DNA from: Deltaproteobacteria bacterium | GTDB lineage: Bacteria > Desulfobacterota > BSN033 > UBA1163 | Length of the DNA stretch: 8,610 bases | Assembly: GCA_016875255.1 (NCBI GenBank) | Contig: VGRU01000157.1 | Coordinates: 1 to 8,610 of the forward strand | Direction: 5' to 3' | Shown here: positions 1 through 6,181 of the stretch, piece by piece | How the letters are laid out: the number at the start of each line of letters is the position of its first letter | How positions within the stretch are numbered: the stretch's first letter is position 1 | Notes under the pieces: generated by a model | The model's database searches: none | The model's input: the letters and a program-made list of their open reading frames with translations, nothing else | Told to the model about the DNA's origin: nothing | Program-made: the position numbers and the translations under genes

Positions 1-88
1 AACTTATAATTCAAAATTCCCCAAGAATGAGTTATGAATTGAGGTAATAAGTTAATGAGTTAATACGTGAAAGTGCTGCTGTGTTGCG

Positions 89-180
89 GTGCTGCGGTTA
101 GGGAATTCGAGTTAATAAGTTAATAAGGAAATGAGTTGTTAAGTGCTGTGTGCTGCGGTTAGGGAATTCGAGTTAATAAG
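89..180. repeat. Tandem 61-bp-period repeat with two exact 31-bp copies
   Basis: An identical 31-bp block occurs at 89-119 and 150-180, a period of 61 bp. It begins GTGCTGCGGTTAGGG and continues through GAATTCGAGTTAATAAG. Before each block is a diverged AAGTGCTG...GTGT segment (71-84 and 141-151). The surrounding bases 40-205 are built from short variants of GAGTTAATAAG, GAGTTAATACG and GAGTTATTGGG. The stretch 1-188 contains no gene that I can support. It looks like a low-complexity or slippage-prone repeat tract; I cannot name a family. Confidence 0.85.
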
Positions 181-188
181 AGAATGAG

Positions 189-1349
189 TTATTGGGTTAT
201 CTCAGAAGCAATCTCTGAAAGCCTCTTAACAGGTAATGCAAATACATCTTTCTTTATGGGGTAATACTCTTCACCTGGATAAATTATAAACCCCTTTTTA
301 CAAGAAAGGTCTTCAAAGGCTATAGAAAAACCCCTCTCCAGTTTGGGACTTAGAGAATATTGAATCTCCACAGCAAGAGGCTGATTCTTTCTGTCAAATA
401 TCACCAGATCAATCTCCGCACCAGCAGAAGTCCTGTAAAAGTATAGGGGTGTATTTTCTGGGAGTATGCCTGCTATCTGTTCAATTACAAAGCCCTCCCA
501 CGAACTACCAAGGACAGGATATGCCTGAAGATCATCAAATGACTTTAGCCTTAATAGGGCATGCAAGAGGCCCAAATCACGGATATAAACCTTCGGAGAT
601 TTTGTCAACCTTTTTTTGATACTAAAATGGTATGGCACAAGCTGTCTCACAATAAAGGTGTCCGTAAGGATGTCGAGGTAGTTTCTGACAGTGGGTGCAG
701 AGAGTCCAAGACTTTTTGCAATCTGGCTTGCATTCCAGAGTTGACCATGCGTGTGGGCAATCATCATCCAGAATCGTCTTAAGTTTGTAGAAGGCACATG
801 AATCCCGAGCTGAGGAATGTCCCTTTCAAGATACGTTCTGATAAATGACTCTCGCCATATGAGACTTTCGTGATCGTCTTCGGAAAGGAAACTTAAAGGC
901 AGCCCCCCTCTTAACCATAGAGTCTTCAAAGTATCGAAGCCCACCTCATCAAGACTTAAGGGTTTGAGTTCATGATAGATGATACGGCCTGCAAGTGTTT
1001 CTGATGCCTGTTTGATCATGTCAGGGGAGGCTGAGCCGAGTATGAGAAACCTCTTAGGGGCTCTATTTTTATCGACCAGCGCCCTTAAAAGGGGAAATAA
1101 ATCTGGGATCCTCTGAATCTCATCAATAATTACAAGTCTACCCGGAAACTGGCTCAGATATAATTCCGGATCTTGCAACTTAGCAATATCTGAAGGAAGT
1201 TCAAGGTCAAGATAGAGAGCATCTCTTGAATCTTCGGCGATTATCTTCGAAAGGGTCGTTTTTCCGACCTGTCGACACCCTATCAGCCCCACCACTGGGT
1301 AATGGCCAAGAGATCTCTTGATAGTTCTTATCAACCTTCTGTCAATCAT
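189..1349 (-). CDS. AAA_14/DUF4143-type P-loop ATPase
   Basis: This 386-residue protein has the architecture of the widespread AAA_14 plus DUF4143 ATPases. The Walker A motif is GCRQVGKTT (residues 24-32) and Walker B is RLVIIDEIQ (71-79, D76-E77). A sensor-1-like strand FLILGS lies at 101-106, followed by an LAGRI segment with a possible arginine finger, R122. A winged-helix-like segment spans about 206-240. The C-terminal DUF4143 part contains a PD-(D/E)XK-like core, with D314 in AEIDLV and E328 in AVEIQ. Most relatives known to me read PRQVGKTT and EIK, so here Walker A has Cys for Pro and the nuclease-like Lys is Gln330. The cellular role of this family is poorly known; members are frequent in accessory regions. 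The start ATG has no Shine-Dalgarno sequence but a promoter lies directly in front of it. The last three codons and stop fall inside the GTTA-type repeat. The family call is strong; the function is not known. Confidence 0.9.
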   Translation of the reverse strand: MIDRRLIRTIKRSLGHYPVVGLIGCRQVGKTTLSKIIAEDSRDALYLDLELPSDIAKLQDPELYLSQFPGRLVIIDEIQRIPDLFPLLRALVDKNRAPKRFLILGSASPDMIKQASETLAGRIIYHELKPLSLDEVGFDTLKTLWLRGGLPLSFLSEDDHESLIWRESFIRTYLERDIPQLGIHVPSTNLRRFWMMIAHTHGQLWNASQIAKSLGLSAPTVRNYLDILTDTFIVRQLVPYHFSIKKRLTKSPKVYIRDLGLLHALLRLKSFDDLQAYPVLGSSWEGFVIEQIAGILPENTPLYFYRTSAGAEIDLVIFDRKNQPLAVEIQYSLSPKLERGFSIAFEDLSCKKGFIIYPGEEYYPIKKDVFALPVKRLSEIASEITQ

Positions 1350-1355
1350 GCTTGA

Positions 1356-1384
1356 ATATTAAAACATTCTGTTTCAATTTGCAA
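1356..1384 (-). promoter_or_regulatory. Possible sigma-70 promoter giving a leaderless ATPase mRNA
   Basis: Read on the minus strand, TTGCAA (1379-1384) and TAATAT (1356-1361) are separated by exactly 17 bases, each matching the consensus at 4 of 6 positions. The -10 hexamer ends 6 bases before the ATG, so the expected start of transcription is at the ATG itself. This fits the absence of any ribosome binding site. Position and spacing are good but the hexamers are only moderate. Confidence 0.4.
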
Positions 1385-1397
1385 GGAAAATTTCTAA

Positions 1398-1439
1398 GAG
1401 TTATTTAGGTTTATTGGGTTTGTTGAGTTATCGGGTTGG
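1398..1439. repeat. GTTA-rich low-complexity repeat, second patch
   Basis: The stretch consists of short variants of GAGTTATTTAGG, GGTTTATTGGG and GAGTTATCGGGTTGG. Its last 15 bases match 12 of 15 bases of GAGTTATTGGGTTAT at 186-200, in the same orientation. The two patches therefore bracket the ATPase gene. No gene is seen in 1350-1558 besides the short elements listed. Confidence 0.6.
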
Positions 1440-1458
1440 AGCACGAATAGAAGGAGGC

Positions 1459-1486
1459 TTGACAAGATTGTTAAAGATGTTAGAAT
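1459..1486 (+). promoter_or_regulatory. Strong sigma-70 promoter of the toxin-antitoxin operon
   Basis: A perfect -35 TTGACA (1459-1464) is followed after 16 bases by TAGAAT (1481-1486), a 5 of 6 match to the -10 box. The predicted transcription start is about 1493, giving a leader of about 65 nucleotides ahead of the antitoxin ATG at 1559. Confidence 0.75.
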
Positions 1487-1502
1487 TCTTTACAGTAAAG
1501 AA
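1486..1502. promoter_or_regulatory. Perfect 17-bp palindrome at the transcription start: candidate operator
   Basis: TTCTTTAC-A-GTAAAGAA is a perfect inverted repeat with 8-bp arms around one central base (1494). It begins on the last base of the -10 box and is centred on the predicted transcription start. This is the expected place for an operator bound by the antitoxin or toxin-antitoxin complex, which in known type II systems autoregulates its own promoter. Binding is inferred from position and symmetry only. Confidence 0.55.
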
Positions 1503-1506
1503 GTAA

Positions 1507-1541
1507 ACCCCGTTAGAAAGTCTTCGACTTTCCAACGGGGT
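1507..1541. repeat. Leader hairpin, REP-like palindrome
   Basis: ACCCCGTT (1507-1514) pairs with AACGGGGT (1534-1541). After one A-C mismatch, GAAAGT (1516-1521) pairs with ACTTTC (1527-1532) around a five-base loop CTTCG. No T-tract follows, so it is not an intrinsic terminator. It ends 6 bases before the antitoxin Shine-Dalgarno sequence (1548-1554). From memory, palindromes of this type recur in uncultured bacterial genomes, so it may be a dispersed repeat that became part of the leader. Confidence 0.8.
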
Positions 1542-1558
1542 AAAGCCAAGGGGGATCT

Positions 1559-1840
1559 ATGCAAGTTACTAAAATTAGCCCGAAACATCAAATTACGATT
1601 CCGAAGGAGGCCTTCGAAAAGCTCCGATTAGAGGTGGGTGATTTTTTGGAGGTAGATGTCATTGAAGAAGGACTCCTTCTTACCCCCAAGAAACTCATTT
1701 CCAAAGATCAGGTTTGGTTCTGGACAAAGGAATGGCAGGAGAAAGAGAAGGAGGCCGATGAAGCCATTGCAAAAGGAGAAGTTTCAGGGCCTTTTAAAAC
1801 AGCCAATGAATTGGTTCGTCATCTCAGAAAGAAACGATGA
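1559..1840 (+). CDS. AbrB/MazE-fold antitoxin
   Basis: This 93-residue protein starts with a typical swapped-hairpin AbrB domain: KISPKHQITIPKEAFEKLRL (residues 5-24), then VGDFLEVDV and LLLTPKKL, ending near residue 46. The C-terminal half (about 47-93) is charged and helical and contains a KGEVSGPFKTANELVRHL segment, the type of tail that neutralises the partner toxin. The start is preceded by AAGGGGG (1548-1554) with a 4-base spacer. The stop overlaps the toxin start (ATGA), so the two are translationally coupled. It is expected to bind the toxin, occupy the palindrome at 1486-1502 and repress the operon. The specific DNA target is inferred, not shown. Confidence 0.85.
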   Translation: MQVTKISPKHQITIPKEAFEKLRLEVGDFLEVDVIEEGLLLTPKKLISKDQVWFWTKEWQEKEKEADEAIAKGEVSGPFKTANELVRHLRKKR

Positions 1841-2094
1841 AGATTCAGACGGCCAAGCCTTTCGACGAGGATTATCGCGCCCTGACTGAGGCCATTAAGG
1901 AACGAGCACATAAGCAATTTGTTCTTCTTATGGAGAATCCACATCATCCGTCTTTAAGGGTTAAAAAGATAAAAGGCCACCCCAATATCTGGGAAGGCAG
2001 AGTGACAAAAAGCTATCGCTTTACTTTTCAAATATCAGGAGAAATATATCTATTTAGAAGGATAGGGACTCACGACATCCTTAAGACTCCATAA
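1837..2094 (+). CDS. RelE/ParE-superfamily toxin
   Basis: The 85-residue product has the size and layout of a RelE-type toxin: an N-terminal helical hairpin (about 8-34), then LRVKKIKGHPNIWEGRV (40-56), SYRFTF (59-64) and a final strand with IGTHDILK (76-83). R55 and R61 and the K43/K44 pair are the basic residues one would expect for RNA contacts in RelE-like folds. By family knowledge it would be a ribosome-dependent or free mRNA endoribonuclease; the sequence alone cannot separate RelE from ParE activity. It overlaps the antitoxin gene by 4 bp and has no separate promoter. A mixed pair of AbrB-fold antitoxin and RelE-fold toxin has a known precedent in PrlF-YhaV. No terminator is visible downstream. 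Confidence 0.85.
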   Translation: MKIQTAKPFDEDYRALTEAIKERAHKQFVLLMENPHHPSLRVKKIKGHPNIWEGRVTKSYRFTFQISGEIYLFRRIGTHDILKTP

Positions 2095-2223
2095 TCAATG
2101 TACTTCGTAAGTCCTCCTTCGCTGGCCTACCCGCTGGACTTCCCTTCACTGGAACGGTTCTGGTAGGCAAGCAAGTCTTTTGAAATTCAAGAGCTTCGGC
2201 GGATACCCTTTTTTCAAGGATTT

Positions 2224-2395
2224 GAAACACTTTAGCTGTTTGAAAATCTTTGTAAAATCCCTCCCGACCTCCCTTTGCCAAAGGGAGGAGATAGGGGTTT
2301 CCCCCTTTGGCAAAGGGGGATTAAGGGGGATTTTATGATGATTCTTTTGATCAATTAACTCATGAAACTCCTTTTCTCATAAGGCTAAAGTGTTA
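2224..2395. mobile_element. MITE-like element with 9-bp flanking direct repeat
   Basis: An 11-bp perfect inverted repeat, AACACTTTAGC (2226-2236) and GCTAAAGTGTT (2384-2394), encloses about 150 bp. Just outside the arms a 9-bp direct repeat CAAGGATTT occurs at 2215-2223 and 2396-2404. Inverted repeats bounded by a direct repeat are the hallmark of transposition with target-site duplication. The two termini are not fully symmetric (GA before the left arm, one base after the right), so the boundaries are approximate. There is no transposase; the element would be non-autonomous. Confidence 0.45.
2254..2334. repeat. 81-bp compound palindrome with two hairpins
   Basis: The outer arms AAAATCCCTC (2254-2263) and GGGGGATTTT (2325-2334) are complementary with one mismatch. 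Inside are two hairpins: CCTCCCTTT pairing with AAAGGGAGG (2268-2288, loop GCC) and CCCCCTTT pairing with AAAGGGGG (2301-2319, loop GGC). The compound shape resembles dispersed AAATCCCC...GGGGATTT palindromes known from many bacterial genomes; the family assignment is from memory. Confidence 0.75.
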
Positions 2396-2481
2396 CAAGG
2401 ATTTTAATTTTTCGCTTTTTTGTTAAAATATGATAGTATCAAACCGTATGAAAAGTTGCGTGCAGGATTTAGCCAAAGAAG

Positions 2482-2491
2482 AAGGGAGGAG
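2482..2491 (+). promoter_or_regulatory. Ribosome binding site that decides the peptidase start
   Basis: AAGGGAGGAG is a near-perfect Shine-Dalgarno sequence 7 bases before the ATG at 2499. An in-frame ATG at 2430 is preceded only by TTGTTAAAAT, so the longer start is unlikely. Confidence 0.8.
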
Positions 2492-2498
2492 ACAGACA

Positions 2499-3374
2499 AT
2501 GGATCATACCGAAAAGAGACATGGGATGGGGTGGATTCCGGATTATCCGGATTTCAGGGATTACACGGACCAGACCGATGAGGTTCGGTTGATCTTCGGA
2601 CCCAAAAGCTCTTTAAGGGCCAAGAGCGCACCGGTATCTTCGGATCTCCGGCCATGGTGCTCGCCCATCGAGGACCAGGGACGGATCGGTTCCTGCACTG
2701 CCCATGCAGGGGCAGGGGTGATTGAGTATTATGAGAGAAAGGCATTCGGGAGGCATATCGATGCCTCACGGCTTTTTCTTTATAAGGTGACGCGCAATCT
2801 GATGAAGATGAAGGGAGATACCGGCGCCTACCTCCGAAGCACGATGGGCGCAATGGTGCTATTCGGGGTGCCTCCCGAAGAGCACTGGCCTTATTCGGAT
2901 GATGAAAAGAGATTCGATCAGGAGCCTTCGGCTTTTTGCTATGCCTTTGCGCAGAATTACCAGACGATCAAGTATTTCAGGCATGATCCACCACGGACAA
3001 AACCCGAGGAGTTGCTTGGCAGGATAAAAACCTATCTCTCAAAGGGCCATCCCGCCATGTTCGGGTTTACGGTCTATAACTCCATCGAGCAGGCAGAGAA
3101 AGGCGGTAAAATCCCTTTTCCATCTCCGAGGGAAAAGATCGAAGGCGGGCATGCGGTGGTTGCGGTCGGGTATAATGATAAGATGAAGATCAAGAATAAA
3201 TACGGGAAGGTGGAAACGACCGGCGCTCTCCTCATACGAAATTCCTGGGGAAAGGATTGGGGGGAAGGGGGATATGGCTGGCTGCCTTATGAGTATGTGG
3301 TGAAGGGACTTGCAGAGGATTTCTGGTCTGTTTTAAAAAAAGAGTGGGTCGATACAGGAGAGTTCAGGGAATAA
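2499..3374 (+). CDS. Papain-like (C1 family) cysteine peptidase, 291 residues
   Basis: Counted from the ATG at 2499, all four hallmarks of a C1 peptidase are present. The oxyanion Gln60 and catalytic Cys66 lie in PIEDQGRIGSCTAHAG. His218 is in GGHAVVAVGY and Asn248 in IRNSWGKDWGEGGYGW. The Trp usually next to the catalytic Cys is Thr, as I recall from other bacterial members. The protein should therefore be an active peptide hydrolase. There is no signal peptide, transmembrane segment or obvious pro-region. The N-terminus HGMGWIPDYPDFRDY is a compact lead-in seen in bacterial C1 proteins rather than an inhibitory propeptide. This predicts a cytoplasmic enzyme, or export by an unrecognised route. 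Substrate unknown. It is followed after 164 bp by the TPR lipoprotein gene on the same strand; a functional link is possible but unproven. Confidence 0.92.
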   Translation: MDHTEKRHGMGWIPDYPDFRDYTDQTDEVRLIFGPKSSLRAKSAPVSSDLRPWCSPIEDQGRIGSCTAHAGAGVIEYYERKAFGRHIDASRLFLYKVTRNLMKMKGDTGAYLRSTMGAMVLFGVPPEEHWPYSDDEKRFDQEPSAFCYAFAQNYQTIKYFRHDPPRTKPEELLGRIKTYLSKGHPAMFGFTVYNSIEQAEKGGKIPFPSPREKIEGGHAVVAVGYNDKMKIKNKYGKVETTGALLIRNSWGKDWGEGGYGWLPYEYVVKGLAEDFWSVLKKEWVDTGEFRE

Positions 3375-3409
3375 GGAAGCCAGGAAAGCAGGAATAAGGA
3401 GGAAGACCT

Positions 3410-3472
3410 GTGCAACCTCCACACCTTTGGAGTGTCCAGCTAAGATGGTTCGCAGTATTCGCTCGAGTTTAA
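3410..3472 (+). CDS. Possible 20-codon leader peptide with a perfect ribosome binding site
   Basis: AAGGAGG (3396-3402) lies 7 bases before a GTG that opens 20 codons ending in TAA at 3470-3472. The peptide contains two Trp, WSV and RWF, and ends in FAVFARV. It lies between the peptidase and the TPR gene, 66 bp ahead of the latter. The near-ideal initiation signal is what stands out; the peptide resembles nothing I know and could be a leader peptide or chance. Confidence 0.3.
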   Translation: MQPPHLWSVQLRWFAVFARV

Positions 3473-3524
3473 GACGGTATTATGATAGAATTGAAACGAA
3501 TCAGGTTAATTCAAACAATCCATG

Positions 3525-3532
3525 AAGGGGGA
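3525..3532 (+). promoter_or_regulatory. Ribosome binding site for the TPR lipoprotein
   Basis: AAGGGGGA lies 6 bases before the ATG at 3539. It selects this start over an in-frame ATG at 3482, which has no such signal and would push the signal peptide 19 residues inward. Confidence 0.75.
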
Positions 3533-3538
3533 AGGCTG

Positions 3539-5824
3539 ATGGACTTTTTAAATAAGAGGAGATCGGTTTTTGTTTTTATCATTCTTTTTTGCTTCATTCT
3601 GTCCGGATTATCGGGTTGCAGCAAGGAGGCCAAAAAGGAGAAGCACTGGAAGAGGGGGGAAAAATATTTCTCTGAGGGCAAGTTCAAGGAGGCAATCATT
3701 GAATATAAAAACGTTCTCCAGATCGAACCCAAGAATGCCGATGCCCGTTACAAACTCGGGCTTACCCACTTAAGAGTGAGAGAGTTTCGGGAGGCCTTTT
3801 CTGAGTTTTCGAAGAGTGTTGAGTTAAACCCCGATTTAATTGAAGCGAGGCTTCAGCTTGGAAACCTCTTTCTCCTGTCAAGAGAACCCCAAAAGGCCAA
3901 AGAACAGGCCGAAAAGGTCCTCGCAAAAGATCCAAACAATTCCTCGGGCCGTCTGCTCATGAGCTCCATCTATACTGTGGATAGGAATCTGGACAAGGCC
4001 ATTGAGGAGACGAAGAAGGCGATCGAACAAGATCCCAAGAAGATTGAAGCCCATCTCCATTTAGCCAACCTTTATATTATGAAGAAGGATTTTGCTAAAG
4101 CAGAACAGACATTCAAGGAGGCCATCCAGGTCGATGAAAAATCAACGAAGGCCCGGTATGGACTGGCTGAGTTTTATCGGAGAACCGGGAAGGCCGAGTT
4201 GGCTGAGGCTGAACTGATTGAGGTGACAAAAATCGAACCTAAAGACCCAAATACTTACATTGCCCTGGGAAATTTCTACGTTTCTTTGAAGAAAATGGAG
4301 GATGCGGAAAAACAATTCATCAAATCCATCGAGGTGGACCCAAAGAAAGCCTCTGCTCACATCCATCTGGGAGACTTCTATTTAATCTGGGGGAAGAAAG
4401 AGAAGGCCATTGAGGTCTACCAGAAGGCGCTCGAGGTGGATTCGAAAAGTATTCCTGCAAGGGCTAAATTAGCCGAAGTCCACCTTAATGATCGTAAGTT
4501 GGATAAGGCCTCTGAGATGGTCGCGAAGATCCTTGAGATCAATCCGAAAAGCCATGAAGGAATATTCCTCAAGGGCCGCCTCTATCTGGCCAAGACGGAA
4601 TTCAATGATGCCATTAATTTATTTCAGTCTTACCTCAAAGATAATCCAAAATCTTTTATGGCCCATCACTTTCTTGGCCTTGCCCATCTTGGCAACAGGG
4701 ATATCCAGCAGGGGAAAACGGCGCTTGCCGAAGCCGTCAAACTGAATCCCAACTGGACAGAGGGGAGATTGTTGCTTTCGGATATCCATCTCAGGGCAGG
4801 GGCTTTCGATTTGGCCATTGAGGAAGCTCAGGAGGTTTTGAAAAGGGATTCCAAATCGATCCAGGCCCTTTTAGGCCTTGGGAATGCTTACTTCTTGAAG
4901 AGGGATATCCAAAAAGCCAGCAAGTCTTTTGAAGAAGTCATTCAGATCGCCCCCAATAATCCGGTTGGATATTTCCAGAAAGGCCGAGTCCTTCTGGCTC
5001 AGAAGAAAGATAAGGAGGCGTTGGTTCAATTAGAAAAGGCTTTGTCCATCCAGCCCAATTTTTTAGAGGCCCTCAATCTTGTCGTCGCCATTCATATGAA
5101 TCAGAAGGAGAATAAGAAGGCCATCGAGAGGGTGGAGGCCCATATCAAGGCATCGCCTCAAAACCCATTTTTCCACCATATGTTAGGAAGTCTGCATGAG
5201 ATGAACAAGGAGATGGAGAAAGCAGAGGCTGGCTACAAAAAGGCCATTGAAATAAACCCGAACATCTCCGGGTTTCATGTCTCTCTTGCCAATTTCTACA
5301 GTCGGCAGAATTTGACAGAAAAAGCCATTGAAGAATATCATGGAGCCATTAAGAAGGACCCGAACTCTATCACAGCCCATATGGGTTTAGGGATCATCCA
5401 TGATACTCAGAAAAAGTATGATAAGGCCAAAGAGTATTATCAAAAGGCTCTTAAGATCAATCCTAAATACACCCCTGCGGCCAATAATCTTGCCTATCTC
5501 TATGCGGAGAAGGGTGAGAATATTGATGAGGCCCTGGCTTTAGCCCAGAGCGCCAAGGAACAGTTTCCGGATGACCCCCACATCTCGGATACCCTCGGAT
5601 GGGTTTATTACAAAAAGAATATCTTCACACGCGCGATTACTTATTTGAAAGAGGCGAATGAAAAAATTACGGACAACCCTGTCATGCGATACCATCTTGG
5701 AATGGCTTACTTTAAGAATGGTGATAACGAAAACGCTAAAAGGGAATTGAAAAAGGCCCTTGAATTGGACGCTAAGTTTGCAGGAGCCGAAGAAGCAAAG
5801 GGTACGTTGGAGAAATTGAAGTAA
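3539..5824 (+). CDS. TPR-repeat lipoprotein, 21 consecutive TPR units
   Basis: The 761-residue product begins with a lipoprotein signal peptide: basic NKRR, a hydrophobic stretch VFVFIILFCFIL, and a lipobox LSGC with the lipidated Cys27. Ser at +2 favours the outer membrane by the Escherichia coli Lol rule. Residues 33-747 divide into 21 consecutive TPR units, all 34 residues except one of 35 (unit 19, with GENIDEA), leaving a 14-residue tail. Most units end in a ...NPK/DPK turn and carry the A-to-A spacing of canonical TPRs. Such solenoids are scaffolds for protein partners at the inner face of the outer membrane. The length and the NNLAYLYA and DTLGWVYY units recall the TPR lipoproteins of exopolysaccharide/PEP-CTERM clusters, but no other gene of such a cluster is present, so I do not assign that role. 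A weak promoter could be TTCGCT (3458-3463) with TATGAT (3481-3486). No terminator is seen. Confidence 0.93.
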   Translation: MDFLNKRRSVFVFIILFCFILSGLSGCSKEAKKEKHWKRGEKYFSEGKFKEAIIEYKNVLQIEPKNADARYKLGLTHLRVREFREAFSEFSKSVELNPDLIEARLQLGNLFLLSREPQKAKEQAEKVLAKDPNNSSGRLLMSSIYTVDRNLDKAIEETKKAIEQDPKKIEAHLHLANLYIMKKDFAKAEQTFKEAIQVDEKSTKARYGLAEFYRRTGKAELAEAELIEVTKIEPKDPNTYIALGNFYVSLKKMEDAEKQFIKSIEVDPKKASAHIHLGDFYLIWGKKEKAIEVYQKALEVDSKSIPARAKLAEVHLNDRKLDKASEMVAKILEINPKSHEGIFLKGRLYLAKTEFNDAINLFQSYLKDNPKSFMAHHFLGLAHLGNRDIQQGKTALAEAVKLNPNWTEGRLLLSDIHLRAGAFDLAIEEAQEVLKRDSKSIQALLGLGNAYFLKRDIQKASKSFEEVIQIAPNNPVGYFQKGRVLLAQKKDKEALVQLEKALSIQPNFLEALNLVVAIHMNQKENKKAIERVEAHIKASPQNPFFHHMLGSLHEMNKEMEKAEAGYKKAIEINPNISGFHVSLANFYSRQNLTEKAIEEYHGAIKKDPNSITAHMGLGIIHDTQKKYDKAKEYYQKALKINPKYTPAANNLAYLYAEKGENIDEALALAQSAKEQFPDDPHISDTLGWVYYKKNIFTRAITYLKEANEKITDNPVMRYHLGMAYFKNGDNENAKRELKKALELDAKFAGAEEAKGTLEKLK

Positions 5825-5982
5825 GTTCCTGTGGCCGTTAGGATACCACAAACCATAAAAATGGTCCGTAGGTCACGGTTAGGATTAGAAAAAAATAAAG
5901 GCTCTTCGCGTAAGTGAGTGGGGCATTTCAGTCATTTTTCTCCCCCAGGTTAAGGAAATGTCTCTTTTTCCCCCTCTTTGGC

Positions 5983-6028
5983 AAAGAGGGGTGAGCCTGC
6001 CTGCCGGCAGGCAGGCTCACCCCCCTTT
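5983..6028. repeat. 46-bp near-perfect palindrome
   Basis: The centre 5991-6020 is a perfect 30-bp palindrome with half-site GTGAGCCTGCCTGCC. It extends outward with one A-C mismatch (5987/6024) to AAAGAGGG on the left and CCCCCTTT on the right. A zero-length loop makes it a cruciform candidate in DNA. A further short hairpin CCCTCTTTGGCAAAGAGGG overlaps its left side (5972-5990), so alternative foldings compete. Confidence 0.9.
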
Positions 6029-6105
6029 TCCAAACTCATCTTTACCCATAAATTTAGTCGCTGGACACAAGGGGCACTCCGATCGACAATCCATCCCCCT
6101 CCTCA

Positions 6106-6126
6106 CCTCCCCCTTGAAGGGGGAGG
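6106..6126. repeat. CCTCCCCC hairpin
   Basis: CCTCCCCCT (6106-6114) pairs fully with AGGGGGAGG (6118-6126) around a TGA loop. A diverged second copy follows at 6140-6157. It serves as an intact example of the palindrome type that is split by the 131-bp element downstream. Confidence 0.8.
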
Positions 6127-6181
6127 AAAGTGGGGATTACCTCCCCCTTCAAGGAGGACCATAAAGATTTCCCTCCCCTTC

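Larger units (their letters stand above)
2095..2498. other. Gene-free spacer with inverted repeats
   Basis: No credible gene lies between the toxin and the cysteine peptidase. The stretch holds a weak hairpin with 7-bp arms GCCTACC (2125-2131) and GGTAGGC (2162-2168), then a MITE-like structure, then an AT-rich tract (2401-2430) with a -10-like TAAAAT (2424-2429) that lacks a good -35 partner. The peptidase promoter is probably here but I cannot place it with confidence. Confidence 0.6.

Noticed and set aside
1459..1506. Short ORF beginning TTG after AAGGAGG (1451-1457), ending at TAA 1504-1506
   Set aside because: The spacing to the first TTG is only 1 base, and the Shine-Dalgarno sequence lies upstream of the predicted transcription start, so it would not be in the mRNA.
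1507..1541. Hairpin as an intrinsic terminator
   Set aside because: No run of T follows the stem; the downstream bases are AAAGCCAAGG.
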